Shown: positions 12,928 through 23,482 of the stretch, in pieces
Layout of the letters: each line of letters begins with the position of its first letter
Numbering within the stretch: position 1 is the stretch's first letter
Made by a program: the position numbers and the translations under genes
Assembly: GCA_964030475.1 (NCBI GenBank)
Contig: CAXIPT010000001.1
Location: forward strand, 6,458,166 to 6,522,165
Reading direction: 5' to 3'
Origin: Tethya wilhelma
Taxonomy: Eukaryota > Porifera > Demospongiae > Tethyida > Tethyidae
Length of the DNA: 64,000 nucleotides
The notes under the pieces: generated by a model
Databases searched by the model: none
Told to the model about the DNA's origin: nothing
The model's input: the letters and a program-made list of their open reading frames with translations, nothing else

Positions 12928-14516
12928 ATGGAAACTCTGTCAAATCTCTATGAAGAACTAAATTACCTGGATTTGAAGTATCAATATTTGAGAGAAGTGT
13001 GTAAGAGTCTACTAAAGGAGTGGTAAGAGTTGCATAAAGACCATATGCCCAGATATAGCCATTTTCTTGTCTCGAAATGTCCATCTACCTGCTAATGTGT
13101 TTGCTTGCAGGACAACCCATACACCATCTGGCAAATTATTGAACAAAGAATCCGAGATTAATGCTATTTCAGGTAAATTGTTACTTTGTAGTGCAAAGGT
13201 CTTCTTAGGTATAAGTACGTTTTTGGTTTATTGTTGAGTAAGGTGTCCCATGTGGTCTAGTGGTTAGGATCCGGCGCTCTCACCGCCGTGGCCGGGGTTC
13301 GATTCCCCGCATGGGAGTCCCTCTCTTTTTTTTTTTTCCCCAGCTGACAAGAGAGATGCCCCACAGCAGCATTCTCTAGATATCCAATCTTCAGAAATTA
13401 ATATCCCCATCGTCAATCCAATTGAAGAAAAGGTTTCAAGTGAAATGACCCAACTAGACGACATTCTTGAAAGAGCTCAGAAAGTCAGACTTTCACAAGT
13501 AAGTGCTCTTCAGTATGTGTATTATTATGGTGTTGTGTGAATACATCATAAATATAATTATAGGATGGGAAAAAGTCCACCAAACTTACCAGTAAAACTA
13601 CTAAATTAGCATCACAAGTGTATGGTGTAGAAACAAAAAAGACTTCCAAAGCGGTCACAGGTTCTCAACCAATGAAAAGGACAAAGCTTGGTTCAAGTAG
13701 CCCAAAGATCAATAACCAAAGAGCAAGACCCCCTAAAAACAGTTTACGTGAAACACCCGTTCTTAAATCGTTTTCAAAATCTACACATACTATTTGTAGA
13801 GAAGACAAACCTGCTTCCAAACACATCAACGATAAGAGTCGACAGTCTTTGCAAGAAGATCAGCTGCCTCAACATCATCCCACCAAGACCAGAGCTACAG
13901 CAGGGATGTCAAGACCTGTTCATGGTGACAAGAGATCCAGTGAACCAGTTTGTAGTGGACATAGTTCTCTAACAGAGGAAGTAAAGGGCGTTGAACAACC
14001 AGAAGACAGTTGTGGCTTTGCTCTACAAGCACATGGGTATGTCCATTAGGAGTATGTTTGATCACTTGACAATATTTTCCCTCCATTTCCCTTTTGTATT
14101 AGAACAAGACTATGTCTGCCATCCAAGTACTACCGGCTTCACAGAACTCGAACAAAGTATAACTCAATACTGTGTAGGGGGTAAATTTGGCAAATAGGCA
14201 AATTGTTCTTCAAATCACCAAAGTTTTATAAGCACACAAAGATGTAGTGTGCAGGACTGAATTGCCAATAATGCTAAAGTGTGAATTTGCTAAATTTATT
14301 ATTCACTAAATTTACCATGCAATAGTGTCAGGGGAGGTATGACACAATTGCATCTTTGCTGAGATGGCAAGTGGGTACACATGATCAACTCTCACTGTGA
14401 AGTATTATGGTTAAATACACGATTGGAATGCAAGTAGCAGAATTGCCAGTTTAGCAAAGGCACACTCGTGTCATACCTCCTCTACACAGAGGCTTTCATG
14501 CATGTGATTTCAGCTA

Positions 14517-14551
<35 letters not shown>

Positions 14552-15308
14552 AGGTTAAGGGATGAGCTGACACAAGAAACCACCCACCCATCTAGTCATG
14601 GTCATGAACATCATGCAGCTGGTGATCACTTCACTAGGAGGCTGAATAGAAAATCAAAGGTATGAGTGTTGCATATACATAGGTGACATTAAGATATTGC
14701 GTGCACAATATAATTTTAACATTTTAAAGGAATTGGTGGAGGTTATACAGCTACATTTAACCCAAGATGAATATAAAAGCATCAATGAGACTATCCTCTC
14801 AATGGAATGGGCTGGTAATATTGATTCCAAAGAAAAACACAGAAGAGTGTACTCATTCCTTTTCTTGTTTTGTTCTTCAGTGTCTGAGAGGAGCCCGTGG
14901 CAAGAAATACTAATTGTGAAACTGAAACTTAATAAAATTTTCCAGCACATTCAGACACTAGAGAAATCCCAAGTATTTTCGCTATCTCTAAACAGACATA
15001 CACCAGACACCTTCCCAGCACAAACAGAAACCTTCTCTCGTGAGAATCCTTGCTGCTATGGTTCTCTGGAAGAGTGGCAGTCTGTTGCATCTTGTGAACA
15101 TCACCAATGCCTGTTGGCATCGCAGACACAAGTTCTAAGGTTCTTATTGGAAGAACTGATTCCACACATCAGTCTTATGAAGGAAGAGTCAAGTGATCTG
15201 ACGGAATTAATTCATAGTTTAGTAGGTACAGTGGATAGTGTTTATGAGATAGCTGGAAGTGAGGCTAAGCCAATGTTTATTGTTACAACTGATGCTGTCT
15301 ACCACTAA
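12928..15308 (+). CDS. TEDC2: TEDC2-like protein (tubulin epsilon/delta complex)
   Basis: Exons 12928-13022, 13111-13172, 13344-13498, 13564-14036, 14103 to about 14155, then about 14554-14660 and 14731-15308 (the last probably interrupted at about 14814-14880) join in phase. The protein begins METLSNLYEELNYLDL. It has the block order of vertebrate TEDC2: an N-terminal coil with LREVCKSLLKEW, a short MTQLDDILERAQKVR segment, a long Ser/Lys/Pro-rich low-complexity middle (13564-14000), a basic patch (LCLPSKYYRLHRTRTK) followed by LRDEL, and a C-terminal helical part (LASQTQVLRFLLEELIPHI, TELIHSLVGTVDSVYEI). TEDC2 acts with TEDC1 and delta/epsilon-tubulin to stabilise triplet microtubules of centrioles. 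The similarity is weak and motif-order based. Another centrosomal coiled-coil protein is the alternative. One intron carries a tRNA gene. Confidence 0.6.
13246..13317 (+). tRNA. tRNA-Glu-CTC: tRNA-Glu (CTC)
   Basis: A 72-nt cloverleaf with a perfect 7-bp acceptor stem (TCCCATG with CATGGGA, discriminator G). The D-arm holds the A box TGGTCTAGTGG. A 5-bp anticodon stem CGGCG/CGCCG closes the loop CTCTCAC, giving anticodon CTC (glutamate, GAG codons). The T-arm holds GGTTCGATTCC (B box). A T-run at 13326-13337 follows as Pol III terminator. It lies on the sense strand inside a TEDC2-like intron (13173-13343), and the T-run ends at that intron's CAG acceptor. CCA is not encoded, as expected for a eukaryote. 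Confidence 0.96.
14173..14345. mobile_element. Short inverted-repeat element, TAAATTTGGCAAA family (copy 1)
   Basis: Lies within a TEDC2-like intron. It begins GGGGGTAAATTTGGCAAA and ends near AAATTTACCATG, with an internal TTCTTCAAATCACCAAA..TTTTATA block also found at 54306, 61495 and 63498. It has no coding capacity. Termini TAAATTTGGC and the reverse of TAAATTT fit a MITE-like element. The boundary is approximate. Confidence 0.5.
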
Positions 15309-15827
15309 TTGTATAATGGTTTGTGATGCTTACAGAGAATTTCCTGAGGACAGTTATCACTGCTTTATTCAATTCAGTTTGTTAATATTTACACTGTTAA
15401 AACAGTATTGTTAAATTAGTAGTTTTTCTGCAATTAGTTCAATATGCACTGTGCTTGAATATAGTTAGTGCCACAACTTAGACCAATATGAGTAACTGAA
15501 AATAGCCTAAGAATCCTGTATGTGTGCTCGTTAGGTACCTTTGTTTTGTGTGTATATAAATTTTGTCAAAAAGTTTTTTAAGCAAAGAAACAAAAATACA
15601 CAAAAAGCTGGCATAGAAACCTTGCATTAGTTACATAATAATATTATTCAGAAGATTACATCATAACTTGAGCTATTAATAATTAACAAAATTTAATGTT
15701 AACATGACATTGTGTATATACACATTACACCCAACATAGTAGGCTACACTTCAGCTTATGACAAAAGTAGGTGCACACTTCACACATTGTCAATAAAAAA
15801 ATGAATAATAATAATAATAATATTATT
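15309..15827. other. Intergenic region downstream of the TEDC2-like gene
   Basis: AT-rich sequence with no gene seen on either strand. It ends in a short (AAT)n run at 15804-15824 that abuts the inverted-repeat element. Confidence 0.6.
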
Positions 15828-16195
15828 ACAAGTATAGTAAAAATTTTATAAAAATTAGAAGTGTAGGAATGGGCAGTGCGGTAAAAAGCAATGAAACAAG
15901 GTAAGTCTCTGAATTTCGGCACATGACTACTTCATTTTCATATCAATTGCAAGTTTGTATCCCATCTTTATAAATGTGAGTCATTTGGCTCATGAGTCAA
16001 TGCAAGCAATCACTTGACTAATTTGGATAAAGTAACAAGTATGTAGAATGTAGGTACACAGTAATATATAAGAGTTGGGCACAAAAAATGAAGTAGTCAT
16101 GTGCCGAAATTCAGAGACTTACCTTGTTTCATTGCTTTTTACCGCACTGCCCATTCCTACACTTCTAATTTTTATAAAATTTTTACTATACTTGT
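15828..16195. mobile_element. MITE-like element with about 110-bp terminal inverted repeats (copy 1)
   Basis: A left arm (15828 to about 15938) beginning ACAAGTATAGTAAAAATT is repeated as its reverse complement at about 16085-16195, apparently without mismatches. About 145 bp of AT-rich centre separates them. There is no ORF, so it would be non-autonomous. I see no clear target-site duplication. A second, 3'-truncated copy lies at 16696-16996. Confidence 0.75.
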
Positions 16196-16695
16196 TCATT
16201 CACTTTTTTCAACACCAAGGTGCTCAATTGCATGGCGACAATCACACAGCAGAGACTAGTCAGTCTCTGAAGTGTACATTTGATGCGCATGCGCATTAGA
16301 TGCATGCAAACCACGTGGTCTATTGACGACCTTTACCTACATAAAAATGGCTAAATAAAAGTACATTATTTTATATCGAGATTTTCAAAGCTGCCTAAAT
16401 TTTGTTTGCTGCCTTTTCGCCAGCAAACAAGTCAAAAAGGACGTACTACAGATGAAATGAAGTCTCACTATATAGTTAAAGTTGGCTCAATGCCTTTAGT
16501 TTGTCTGGAAATCGCGTTCAAGTAAGTCAGTTAGGAAAGGAGAACAAAATTGCACTCTTGTGGCTTCTCGCCAGCGCTCTCTCCAGAGTGCTCCAGAAAC
16601 TTTCTGCCAGTTTTCTTGGTTAATACAGTAAGTAAACTGTCTGGGAGAGGCTATAAAATGCATTTGAAGGCTTAGCCTTGTTTCCCTGAAAGTTT

Positions 16696-16996
16696 ACAAG
16701 TATAGTAAAAATTTTATAAAAATGAAAAGTGTAGGAATGGGCAGTGCTGTAAAAAGCAAGGAAACAAGACAAGTCTCTGAATTTCGGCACATGACTACTT
16801 CATTTTCATAACTCAAGTTGTAAATGTTGGTTGTTTGGCTCAATATATAGACATGCATGAGTCAATGCAAACTAATTTGGATAAAATAACAAGCATGTAG
16901 AATGTAGATACAGAACACTGTAATGTTTGAGAGTTGGGTACAAAAAATGAAGTAGTCATGTGCCGAAATTCAGAGACTTGTCTTGTTTCCTTGCTT
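16696..16996. mobile_element. Second copy of the long-armed MITE, right arm truncated
   Basis: It shares the left arm and centre with the element at 15828-16195, with scattered substitutions. Its right arm (about 16945-16996) stops after about 50 bp, running into TATATAAGC instead of completing the inverted repeat. Non-coding. Confidence 0.7.
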
Positions 16997-17336
16997 ATAT
17001 AAGCAAGATTCTTCCTCTACATGTATAGGAACGATTTAGCGCAGGGTATACTATGTCCCAGTATTATTGCAAAAAAAGCCAACCATTATAGTAGTACTGG
17101 TTACTTGGAAGAGCATGACTGACCCTTATTATTATGCAAATTCACATGACGACTATCTCTACAAAAAATGAGTATTTGGCAGTATATAAAGCTTCTATTT
17201 TGCTCATTTTCTTTTTAACAAGCCTAAAAACATGCCATAAAGAATCATTAAAGAACCCCAACCTGCAATTTCAGTGTTTATCAAAGACTGTACATTTTGA
17301 ATATAATGTAATACAATAAACACTACAGGCCAATTC

Positions 17337-19535
17337 TCACAAGCAAAAACTGCAGACTTGTCCAGTATAACTGTCACTAACATACATCATCCCACTCTTA
17401 TTATTGACTGCAATTCCACATGGTTGGTTGAACTGTCCTGGTTGGGTTCCCTTGGAGCCAAATGATGTCAGAAATTCACCTTCAGATGAGAACACTGAAA
17501 CACGATGGTTACCCCAGTCAGTGACATACACAGTATTGTCAGAGTCAATGGCTACACTGGAGGGGAAGTTTAGTACACTATCACCATGACCACATCGTCC
17601 AAACTTCCTCAAGAATGTTCCTTCAGCTGTGAAGACTTTGATACAATGGTTCCCACCATCAGCTACATACACATTCCCAGTGCTGTCAAATGCTACATCC
17701 CATAGGTACTGGAACTGACCATTAGCACTACCACAGCTACCAAAGGTGCTAGAGAATGAGAGGTCAGGGTTCAGAATCTGAATACGATCATTCCAAGTAT
17801 CAGCCACATACACCTTCTTGTTGTGAGGATAAATGGCAACACCAACAGGATAACAGAACTGCAAACTACCATTTCCTTCGCTACCGACTGTTTTCACTAA
17901 CTGTCCTTTACTAGTAAACTTCTGGATGCGATGATTTTCACGATCCACCACTAGAATGTTGTCATCATCATCCACTGCTACACCACGAGGCCACTTGAAC
18001 CTTCCCTGTCTTGATCCCTGTGAACCAAATGTTCTCAGTTTCTCTCCACTTGGACTGAAGATGGAGACACAGTGACCACTACTCTCAACTAAAATGGTTT
18101 CTCCTCTCTGGTTGACTGCTACTCCCCATGGATCCTTCAACCCATCAATGATTTTGATTGGAGTACCAAGTTTCTCAACTGGTATCCTCACCATCACAGG
18201 GAATGGACTTCCATTGATATGTTCACCCTCCACTTTGATGTGTAGATGGTGTCTTCCTCGAGTGGTGGGTGTGTAGCTGATCTCATATCGACCATTTCTC
18301 ACTTGTTTTGTGTGACATTTGGTCTTCTCTGCAGTGATTTCTGACACAAGCTCACAGTTCACTGACTCAACTGGAACCACACATGCTTCATCATGTTCAT
18401 CAACAACATGAAGGATTGTTGTGGTTTTCTCTTCAACCACAGCTGTCTTCGTACCTTCAGTGCTGACATAGCATCTCTCTGGTGCTACTTGTTGAAGGCA
18501 CACCTTGCCAAACTGCTCGATGGGTAGAGAAGCAGATGTAAACTTCATGTTAGCTACCTCAGTGATCTTCAGTATGTCTGGTTTGAAGTCAGCTGTCAAT
18601 TTCTTGATCTGTGTAACCACGTGCTTCTTCATATTCATCACCTCTCCCTGACTTCCTGTTCTCAGACTTTCCCTCATAAACTCCACACAGCTCTTCAGTT
18701 GGATCTGAATAATTTCTATCCCATCTCTCTGAGCTGCAAGGGTTTTGATCTTCTGTTGAGTCATCACATTTAACTGACCAATCAGTTCTGTTCTCCTTAC
18801 TTCAAGTTCTTCATGTAGACGTTGAAAGGTTTTGTGGATGTTGGCTTCAGTAGCTGTTCGTTGATCAGTGATCTGCTCACAATGTGTGTCTAGCTGTTCC
18901 AGTGCTTTATTCACAGTATCTAGTTGTGTCTCAACTGGCTCTAGAGAAGCTGTGATCTCATTCTTGTGTTTCTCAAACAATTCACTCACCAGGTCATACT
19001 GGTGGCCATTGTGGAGTTTAACAGTGCAGTGTACACATATCAATTCCTCACAAGTTTCACAGTAGAGTTCTAGTTCTCTCTCTTTGTGAAAGGGACAGGG
19101 AAAGGTTGGTTTCTTCTGAGGTAAAGGATTTCCACCATCATCATCATCAGTAACATGATCAGCACATGTTGTTTGAGATTCAAAGGCGTCTTGAACCTCA
19201 AACAGGTGGTGGATGTGGAATGCTGATTGGAGGCCTGACACACTGGCTGCTGGAAGGAGGGTAGATTGACGACAGGTAGGACAGCGTACAGAGACTCGGA
19301 GTTGGCCCTGTTGGTCACAGTCTTGGAGCACAAGTGGAACGAGACATTTCTCACAGAAGACATGGAAACACTGGAGTAGTTTGGGATCCTTGTAGGACTC
19401 AAGACAGACAGCACATGTCAACTGCTCCTCTAACTTCTTGAGGGCTTCTTTAGTATTTTGAGGTGCGTCCATTGTTTCCTTCAAGTATAATGTTAGAGTA
19501 CAGAGTAAAACTTCGTGTGCGCGCGTGAGTGACAT
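17337..19535 (-). CDS. TRIM-NHL protein (RING, B-box, coiled coil, filamin, six NHL repeats)
   Basis: Single-exon gene. A RING finger (residues about 41-89: C-x2-C, C-x-H-x2-C-x2-C, CPTC) is the likely ubiquitin E3 module. A B-box type 2 at about 147-184 (C-x2-H ... C-x2-C ... C-x2-C ... H-x2-H) is followed by a coiled coil at about 190-320. An Ig-like filamin domain (about 360-455, ending NGSPFPVMVRI) leads to six NHL repeats (about 460-732), each of the form P-x-GVAV-D-x(3)-I-x-V-x-D-x(2)-NHRI-x-x-F, forming a beta-propeller for RNA or protein binding. This is the TRIM2/TRIM3/TRIM71 order. The second ATG at 19472 (MDAPQNTKE) is a more family-like start than 19535. The lack of introns among intron-rich neighbours suggests a retrocopy-derived gene. 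Orthology to a specific TRIM is not claimed. Confidence 0.92.
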   Translation of the reverse strand: MSLTRAHEVLLCTLTLYLKETMDAPQNTKEALKKLEEQLTCAVCLESYKDPKLLQCFHVFCEKCLVPLVLQDCDQQGQLRVSVRCPTCRQSTLLPAASVSGLQSAFHIHHLFEVQDAFESQTTCADHVTDDDDGGNPLPQKKPTFPCPFHKERELELYCETCEELICVHCTVKLHNGHQYDLVSELFEKHKNEITASLEPVETQLDTVNKALEQLDTHCEQITDQRTATEANIHKTFQRLHEELEVRRTELIGQLNVMTQQKIKTLAAQRDGIEIIQIQLKSCVEFMRESLRTGSQGEVMNMKKHVVTQIKKLTADFKPDILKITEVANMKFTSASLPIEQFGKVCLQQVAPERCYVSTEGTKTAVVEEKTTTILHVVDEHDEACVVPVESVNCELVSEITAEKTKCHTKQVRNGRYEISYTPTTRGRHHLHIKVEGEHINGSPFPVMVRIPVEKLGTPIKIIDGLKDPWGVAVNQRGETILVESSGHCVSIFSPSGEKLRTFGSQGSRQGRFKWPRGVAVDDDDNILVVDRENHRIQKFTSKGQLVKTVGSEGNGSLQFCYPVGVAIYPHNKKVYVADTWNDRIQILNPDLSFSSTFGSCGSANGQFQYLWDVAFDSTGNVYVADGGNHCIKVFTAEGTFLRKFGRCGHGDSVLNFPSSVAIDSDNTVYVTDWGNHRVSVFSSEGEFLTSFGSKGTQPGQFNQPCGIAVNNKSGMMYVSDSYTGQVCSFCL

Positions 19536-19641
19536 GTCGACATCACATGATCATGACCTAGCTAACTGCCTGTGTTTACCAGCTTACTGTAACACTGAAA
19601 TTGCATGAACATAATTATAACTAGACAGATGCAAGCATCTA

Positions 19642-21335
19642 TGGGGCGAGCCTGAGCGAAGTCTCTGCGCTGCGCGACGGTGGAACCGGATGAGGTTTGT
19701 CATGTGATTTAATTTTCCATTGCGCATACCCCGATGCTGCCACTCGAATCCAACCAGTAGTCAGTAGCTCCTAGAACACCCACAATGAATGCGTCCACAA
19801 ACTTGTCCACTCTGTGAAAGAAGAACCAGTCAGCTACGGCAGGGTTTTCAATGACAGCCTTGGCACGACTGGCTCTGGAGTCAGGATCTTCAGGACAGAT
19901 GAGCTGTGCTAGTTCCGGCCATTGGTTGTCTGCTGCACTGAGTGTGAAGAAGATGGTAGGCAATCCAACAGTGTCCACCATGGCAACGAGACGACTCCGT
20001 TGGTGGAACCAGTACTGTTTGGTACCCCGTAGACTTACTCCGTAGTGAAGGACTTTGCTTGCAAACACTTCTCCCTCTCGACCAACCATGTCACGTAGGT
20101 CATCAACTGTCAAATGGGCGTCTCCAGGGTGCTGGCGGATGTAGATACGACCAGCTCCAAGTGCTCTCCATCGCATCTCTGTGTCGAGAGCAAAGAATCG
20201 GAATCGAGCGTGTTTTGCGAATCTCCCATCATCATACATCAACAGATGCCTGAAGTAATTGCCAATGGGAACATAATTACATCGTTGGGCAAGGAAATCT
20301 GCTCTTCCTGTTGGAAATAGAGTGGGAAATGCCATTGAGAAGTATCCCTCAGTGTTGAACTCGTTGATGGGAGCTCCTCCAATAGTGGGCCACATGAGAG
20401 TGGCAGAATTAGAACCAGATTGTCGATCTTGCACAGCTTGCTGAATGGTTTCTTGTTCTGTGCTCTGGTGTGCTGCATTTGGAACAAATGAGCTTGACAG
20501 GTGTGCTGTGTATGGATCTTCCTCCGGTACTTGAGATGACTGAGCAGTAGATGAGGGGTCATCAGGTTGAATGGATGTTAGTGAGGAGAGGGTATTATCA
20601 GTGTTAAAAATTGCCATGTTTTGTGCTTTTTTTAAAACGCTTGCTGTTCACTTGGAAAACTTCAAGTATACCCGGCCCAGTAAAGGTGTCTTAGTACTTC
20701 AAACAGAAGCAGGTAATGTGTCTTGCAAATCTGTACAATTGCAGTTGCCCCTGCACAAGTTTGTGCTATTTGTTACACAAGCATTTGAGTGCTCTAGAAT
20801 TCTTTTGACCATAAAGATATAGCCTCTCCCAGTCCAGATGCTCACAACTATGACATCCTGAGCAAGCACTGTTTTGAACTGGCTATAGAAACTTGAGTAG
20901 CCCTGCACAAGTACTGCCATAACCGAAGTATAAGCCACTAGTAGCATTAATAGATCCATTGGTAGACGTTAGCATCAGAACTAAATCAAGTCCCGAGGTA
21001 AACGTAATCTCTTCTGAACGTTTTCGTGTTGATTTTTCAATTTCTTTGCCAGAAGTAGAGTAAGCACACTCCATCCATTCTCTACTCGAGCAGCTGGCTG
21101 GGCCATACCGATGTCTGTGAATAGAAATTCCGCGGACCACTCCGTAAATTATCTCGTTTCCAATCCACGTGAATCAAACAATAGTTAACACGTGATATCG
21201 ATATTGCGTAATCGATTTCAATATTGCAATACCGCGTTCGAATAATTTAAATATACGGAAAGTGTCCACCGTGTACAGACAGACAGAAATTTCATCGTTT
21301 ACAAGACTATGTGGGGCTCGCTCAGGCTCGCCCCA
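19642..21335. mobile_element. Degenerate Helitron-like element between 18-bp inverted ends
   Basis: The exact 18-mer TGGGGCGAGCCTGAGCGA at 19642-19659 recurs as its reverse complement at 21318-21335, enclosing 1.7 kb that contains a truncated Helitron-type replication-initiator ORF on the minus strand. At the right end TGGGGC..GCCCCA can fold on itself. Classical Helitrons lack terminal inverted repeats, but Helentron/Helitron2-type elements have short ones. Which of these this is remains open. Confidence 0.55.
19709..20617 (-). pseudogene. Truncated Helitron-like Rep N-terminal domain
   Basis: 302-residue ORF. The C-terminal two thirds match the Helitron helicase-like N-terminal domain (Helitron_like_N) pattern: EGYFSMAFPTLFPTGRADF, GNYFRHLLMYDDGRFAKHARF, FFTLSAADNQWPELAQL, VADWFFFHRVDKFVDAF, VLGATDYW. 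In an intact protein the next block would be the E-W-Q-x-R-G ... H-x-H rolling-circle nuclease motif. Here the reading frame shifts right after DYW: the adjacent bases still encode FEWQHRG in another frame, but the ORF ends within about 15 residues and the H-x-H motif is absent. It therefore encodes no catalytic centre and no helicase. It is a fossil or non-autonomous derivative. Confidence 0.75.
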
Positions 21336-21425
21336 ATTATTGGAAAAAAAAATTTGCCTGTTAATTTTTACTATACACCAACCAAAGGAAATAGACTCCA
21401 ATGTTAAATACACAAATAAATAATA

Positions 21426-22990
21426 TCAGTGTCTCCATCCTACTAAATGTCCATCTTCCATCTGTGGCTCTAGAAATCCTCTGAACTCTGATCCATCATG
21501 TAGCCATCGGACACCATAACCTTCAATGGTCCTGATCTCAATCACCTTCAATTCATGCTACATATGAGCATACGATTGAATACAGACACATCACAATCTA
21601 TTGACATAGATCTTACTGGTAATGAGTGAATGTTGATCCATGTGGCTTCACGCAGTACACGCAAACAAAGTTTGAGAGCATGCTTGTTTTTGGCTTCTTC
21701 AGCTAAACAAAACAAAGACCCCTCTTAAACTATCACAGACTGGCACAGAACACATTACTTACATCCTGTGCACACTCCCCACCACTTCTGTGTGTCATCT
21801 CTGTGGCTGTGCTTTGAAAGAGCTCTTCCACCAACGGAGAGTTTGGCAGCTGGATGATGAGGGGCAATGAATGAAGATAAGAGGACCTCCTTGGGTGGTG
21901 GCAACAGGTTGGAGCTACCAACAGTACACCTTATCCCAAGCAAGTCAAGAACACCTCTTAGCTCAAGATTCTGCATGAGCACAGACAAAATAAATAGAGA
22001 AAAAGGTATCATACAAAAAAATTATTATTACAGATAAGAGTTTCAGACCTTCAAAACACTCAACAGTGTGTACTTCTGTTCGTCCTCTGACCAGTCATGC
22101 CACAGGCTGTAAGATCCACTCAGAGGAGAGCCAGCAGCTTCAAGTTTATCTTTCCTAAAATAAACGACCATTATAATAACAGCAAGAAATGGTATTAAGA
22201 CTACAATAATTACCTTTCATCAATGGAGCCACCTTCGTTCAACATGAACATTACCGGTAGCTCATGAACTGAACAGTTTCTGTTTGGGTTAGCATCAAAC
22301 ACTGAGATAAATAGAGTTCTATCTGACTAGCTAGACTAATTTTTTGGTCTACAGTACTACTGGTGCATGAAAATGCATATATACCCTGTTGTCATCCAGT
22401 ATGAGAGTGAGTCAGCTAGTCTGTGGTAGAGAGGGTAGTCAGGGTAGCCAGCAAGAATGGAAAGACCTCCTTCAAACGGCTCTGACTGATGTGAGTCAGG
22501 CTCCACATTTAGGCTCAATTCTTGGACTTCTCTCAGCAGCTCTTTACAGACACTCACAGTGAGTGAATTGTGGCCTCCTTGTTCACCGAGAATCTCCAAT
22601 GCCTACAGTCATAGAACAAAGTAGCATAGCAATTTATGGTGCCCTCCTGTCTACACAGACTACGAGATATTAAAGTTTACATACACAGTCAGAAGCAGTT
22701 AAGTGATCAAAAAGTCTACCTGTTTTAGTCTTGTTCTCAGTGAAGTGGTACTGAGTGTGAGGACATCATCCATTGTCTCTGGATGGAGTGAGTCACAGCT
22801 GAAGGAAGAGACACCATACTTGTGGTACTGTAACCTGGAATGATGACACTCTACCATGATTTTTTTTTTACTCATACACAACGTCAGAAATAGAGATTAT
22901 TGAGTGTACTGCTAGCTAGTGTACTATACATACCACTGTCCAGCCTGCTGTCTTTGTGCTGCAATGAACGAAGTCTGTGGTGCAATCCAA
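21426..22990 (-). CDS. Conserved protein of unknown function (C-terminus FRGFLEPQMEDGH)
   Basis: A spliced minus-strand gene. Supported exons include 22934 to about 22990 (SFIAAQRQQAGQW), 22720-22834 (YGVSSFSCDSLHPETMDDVL), 22385-22602, about 22209-22305, about 22050-22160 (WSEDEQKYTLLSVLK), about 21770-21970, about 21615-21700 and 21426 to about 21560, ending in TGA. Notable blocks are GGLSILAGYPDYPLYHRLADSL, LSVGGRALSKHSHRD, QKWWG and EGYGVRWLHDGSEFRGFLEP. These have the look of a soluble conserved eukaryotic family I recognise only as uncharacterised. No signal peptide or membrane segment is visible. The start is not settled: no ATG lies in frame at the 5' end of the first exon, so either MDDVLTL near 22777 is used or a further exon exists. 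Confidence 0.6.
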
Positions 22991-23100
22991 ATTTGCAACC
23001 GCCTGGCCCAGAAATATCAGGGTCAAAGGTCACGAATCCCAGACGAAATTTGTGGGCGGAGTTTAGAGTTACACACGTGGCTTTTTGCGAAAATGGAGAA

Positions 23101-23482
23101 ATGGCTTCTGGGCGAGAGAAGGAGTTGCAGAATCTAGAACCAGTCCTGAGAGCACGAATCAAACGTACAGTTACCGTCTCTAGCATTTGGTTTGGTTTGA
23201 TAATCGTTACAGCAGGAATCTTCGTAATTTCAAAGCCGTTCATCGACAAGCAAAGAGAAGAGCGTCAAAAACAACCAGGATATAAGCCTCTCGTCACACC
23301 AAAGTACCCAAAGCAAACCTCGGTAAGTTCGCATGGTGAATATCGAAAATGTGTGCACGCACCCTGCGTACTGTGGTACAATGGGTTTGTGCAGATAATT
23401 CTAATTATAGCCCACCACACCTTGGATGATTGAATTTGCTTCTTCGTTTCTCTAGAAACAGCCTGAAGATGGCAGCAAATAG
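23101..23482 (+). CDS. Small single-pass membrane protein (two exons, 82 aa)
   Basis: Exon 23101-23322 (74 codons, MASGREKELQNLEPV) and exon 23456-23482 (KQPEDGSK, stop) join in phase 0 across a 133-bp GT-AG intron. A charged N-terminus is followed by one hydrophobic helix (VSSIWFGLIIVTAGIFVI, about residues 23-42) and a basic, proline-containing tail (DKQREERQKQPGYKPL). This is the size and shape of a small integral membrane or mitochondrial inner-membrane assembly protein; I do not recognise the family. The last 14 nt of its ORF overlap the first 14 nt of THOC1 in another frame. An out-of-frame ATG at 23093 sits just upstream of the chosen start. Confidence 0.65.
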
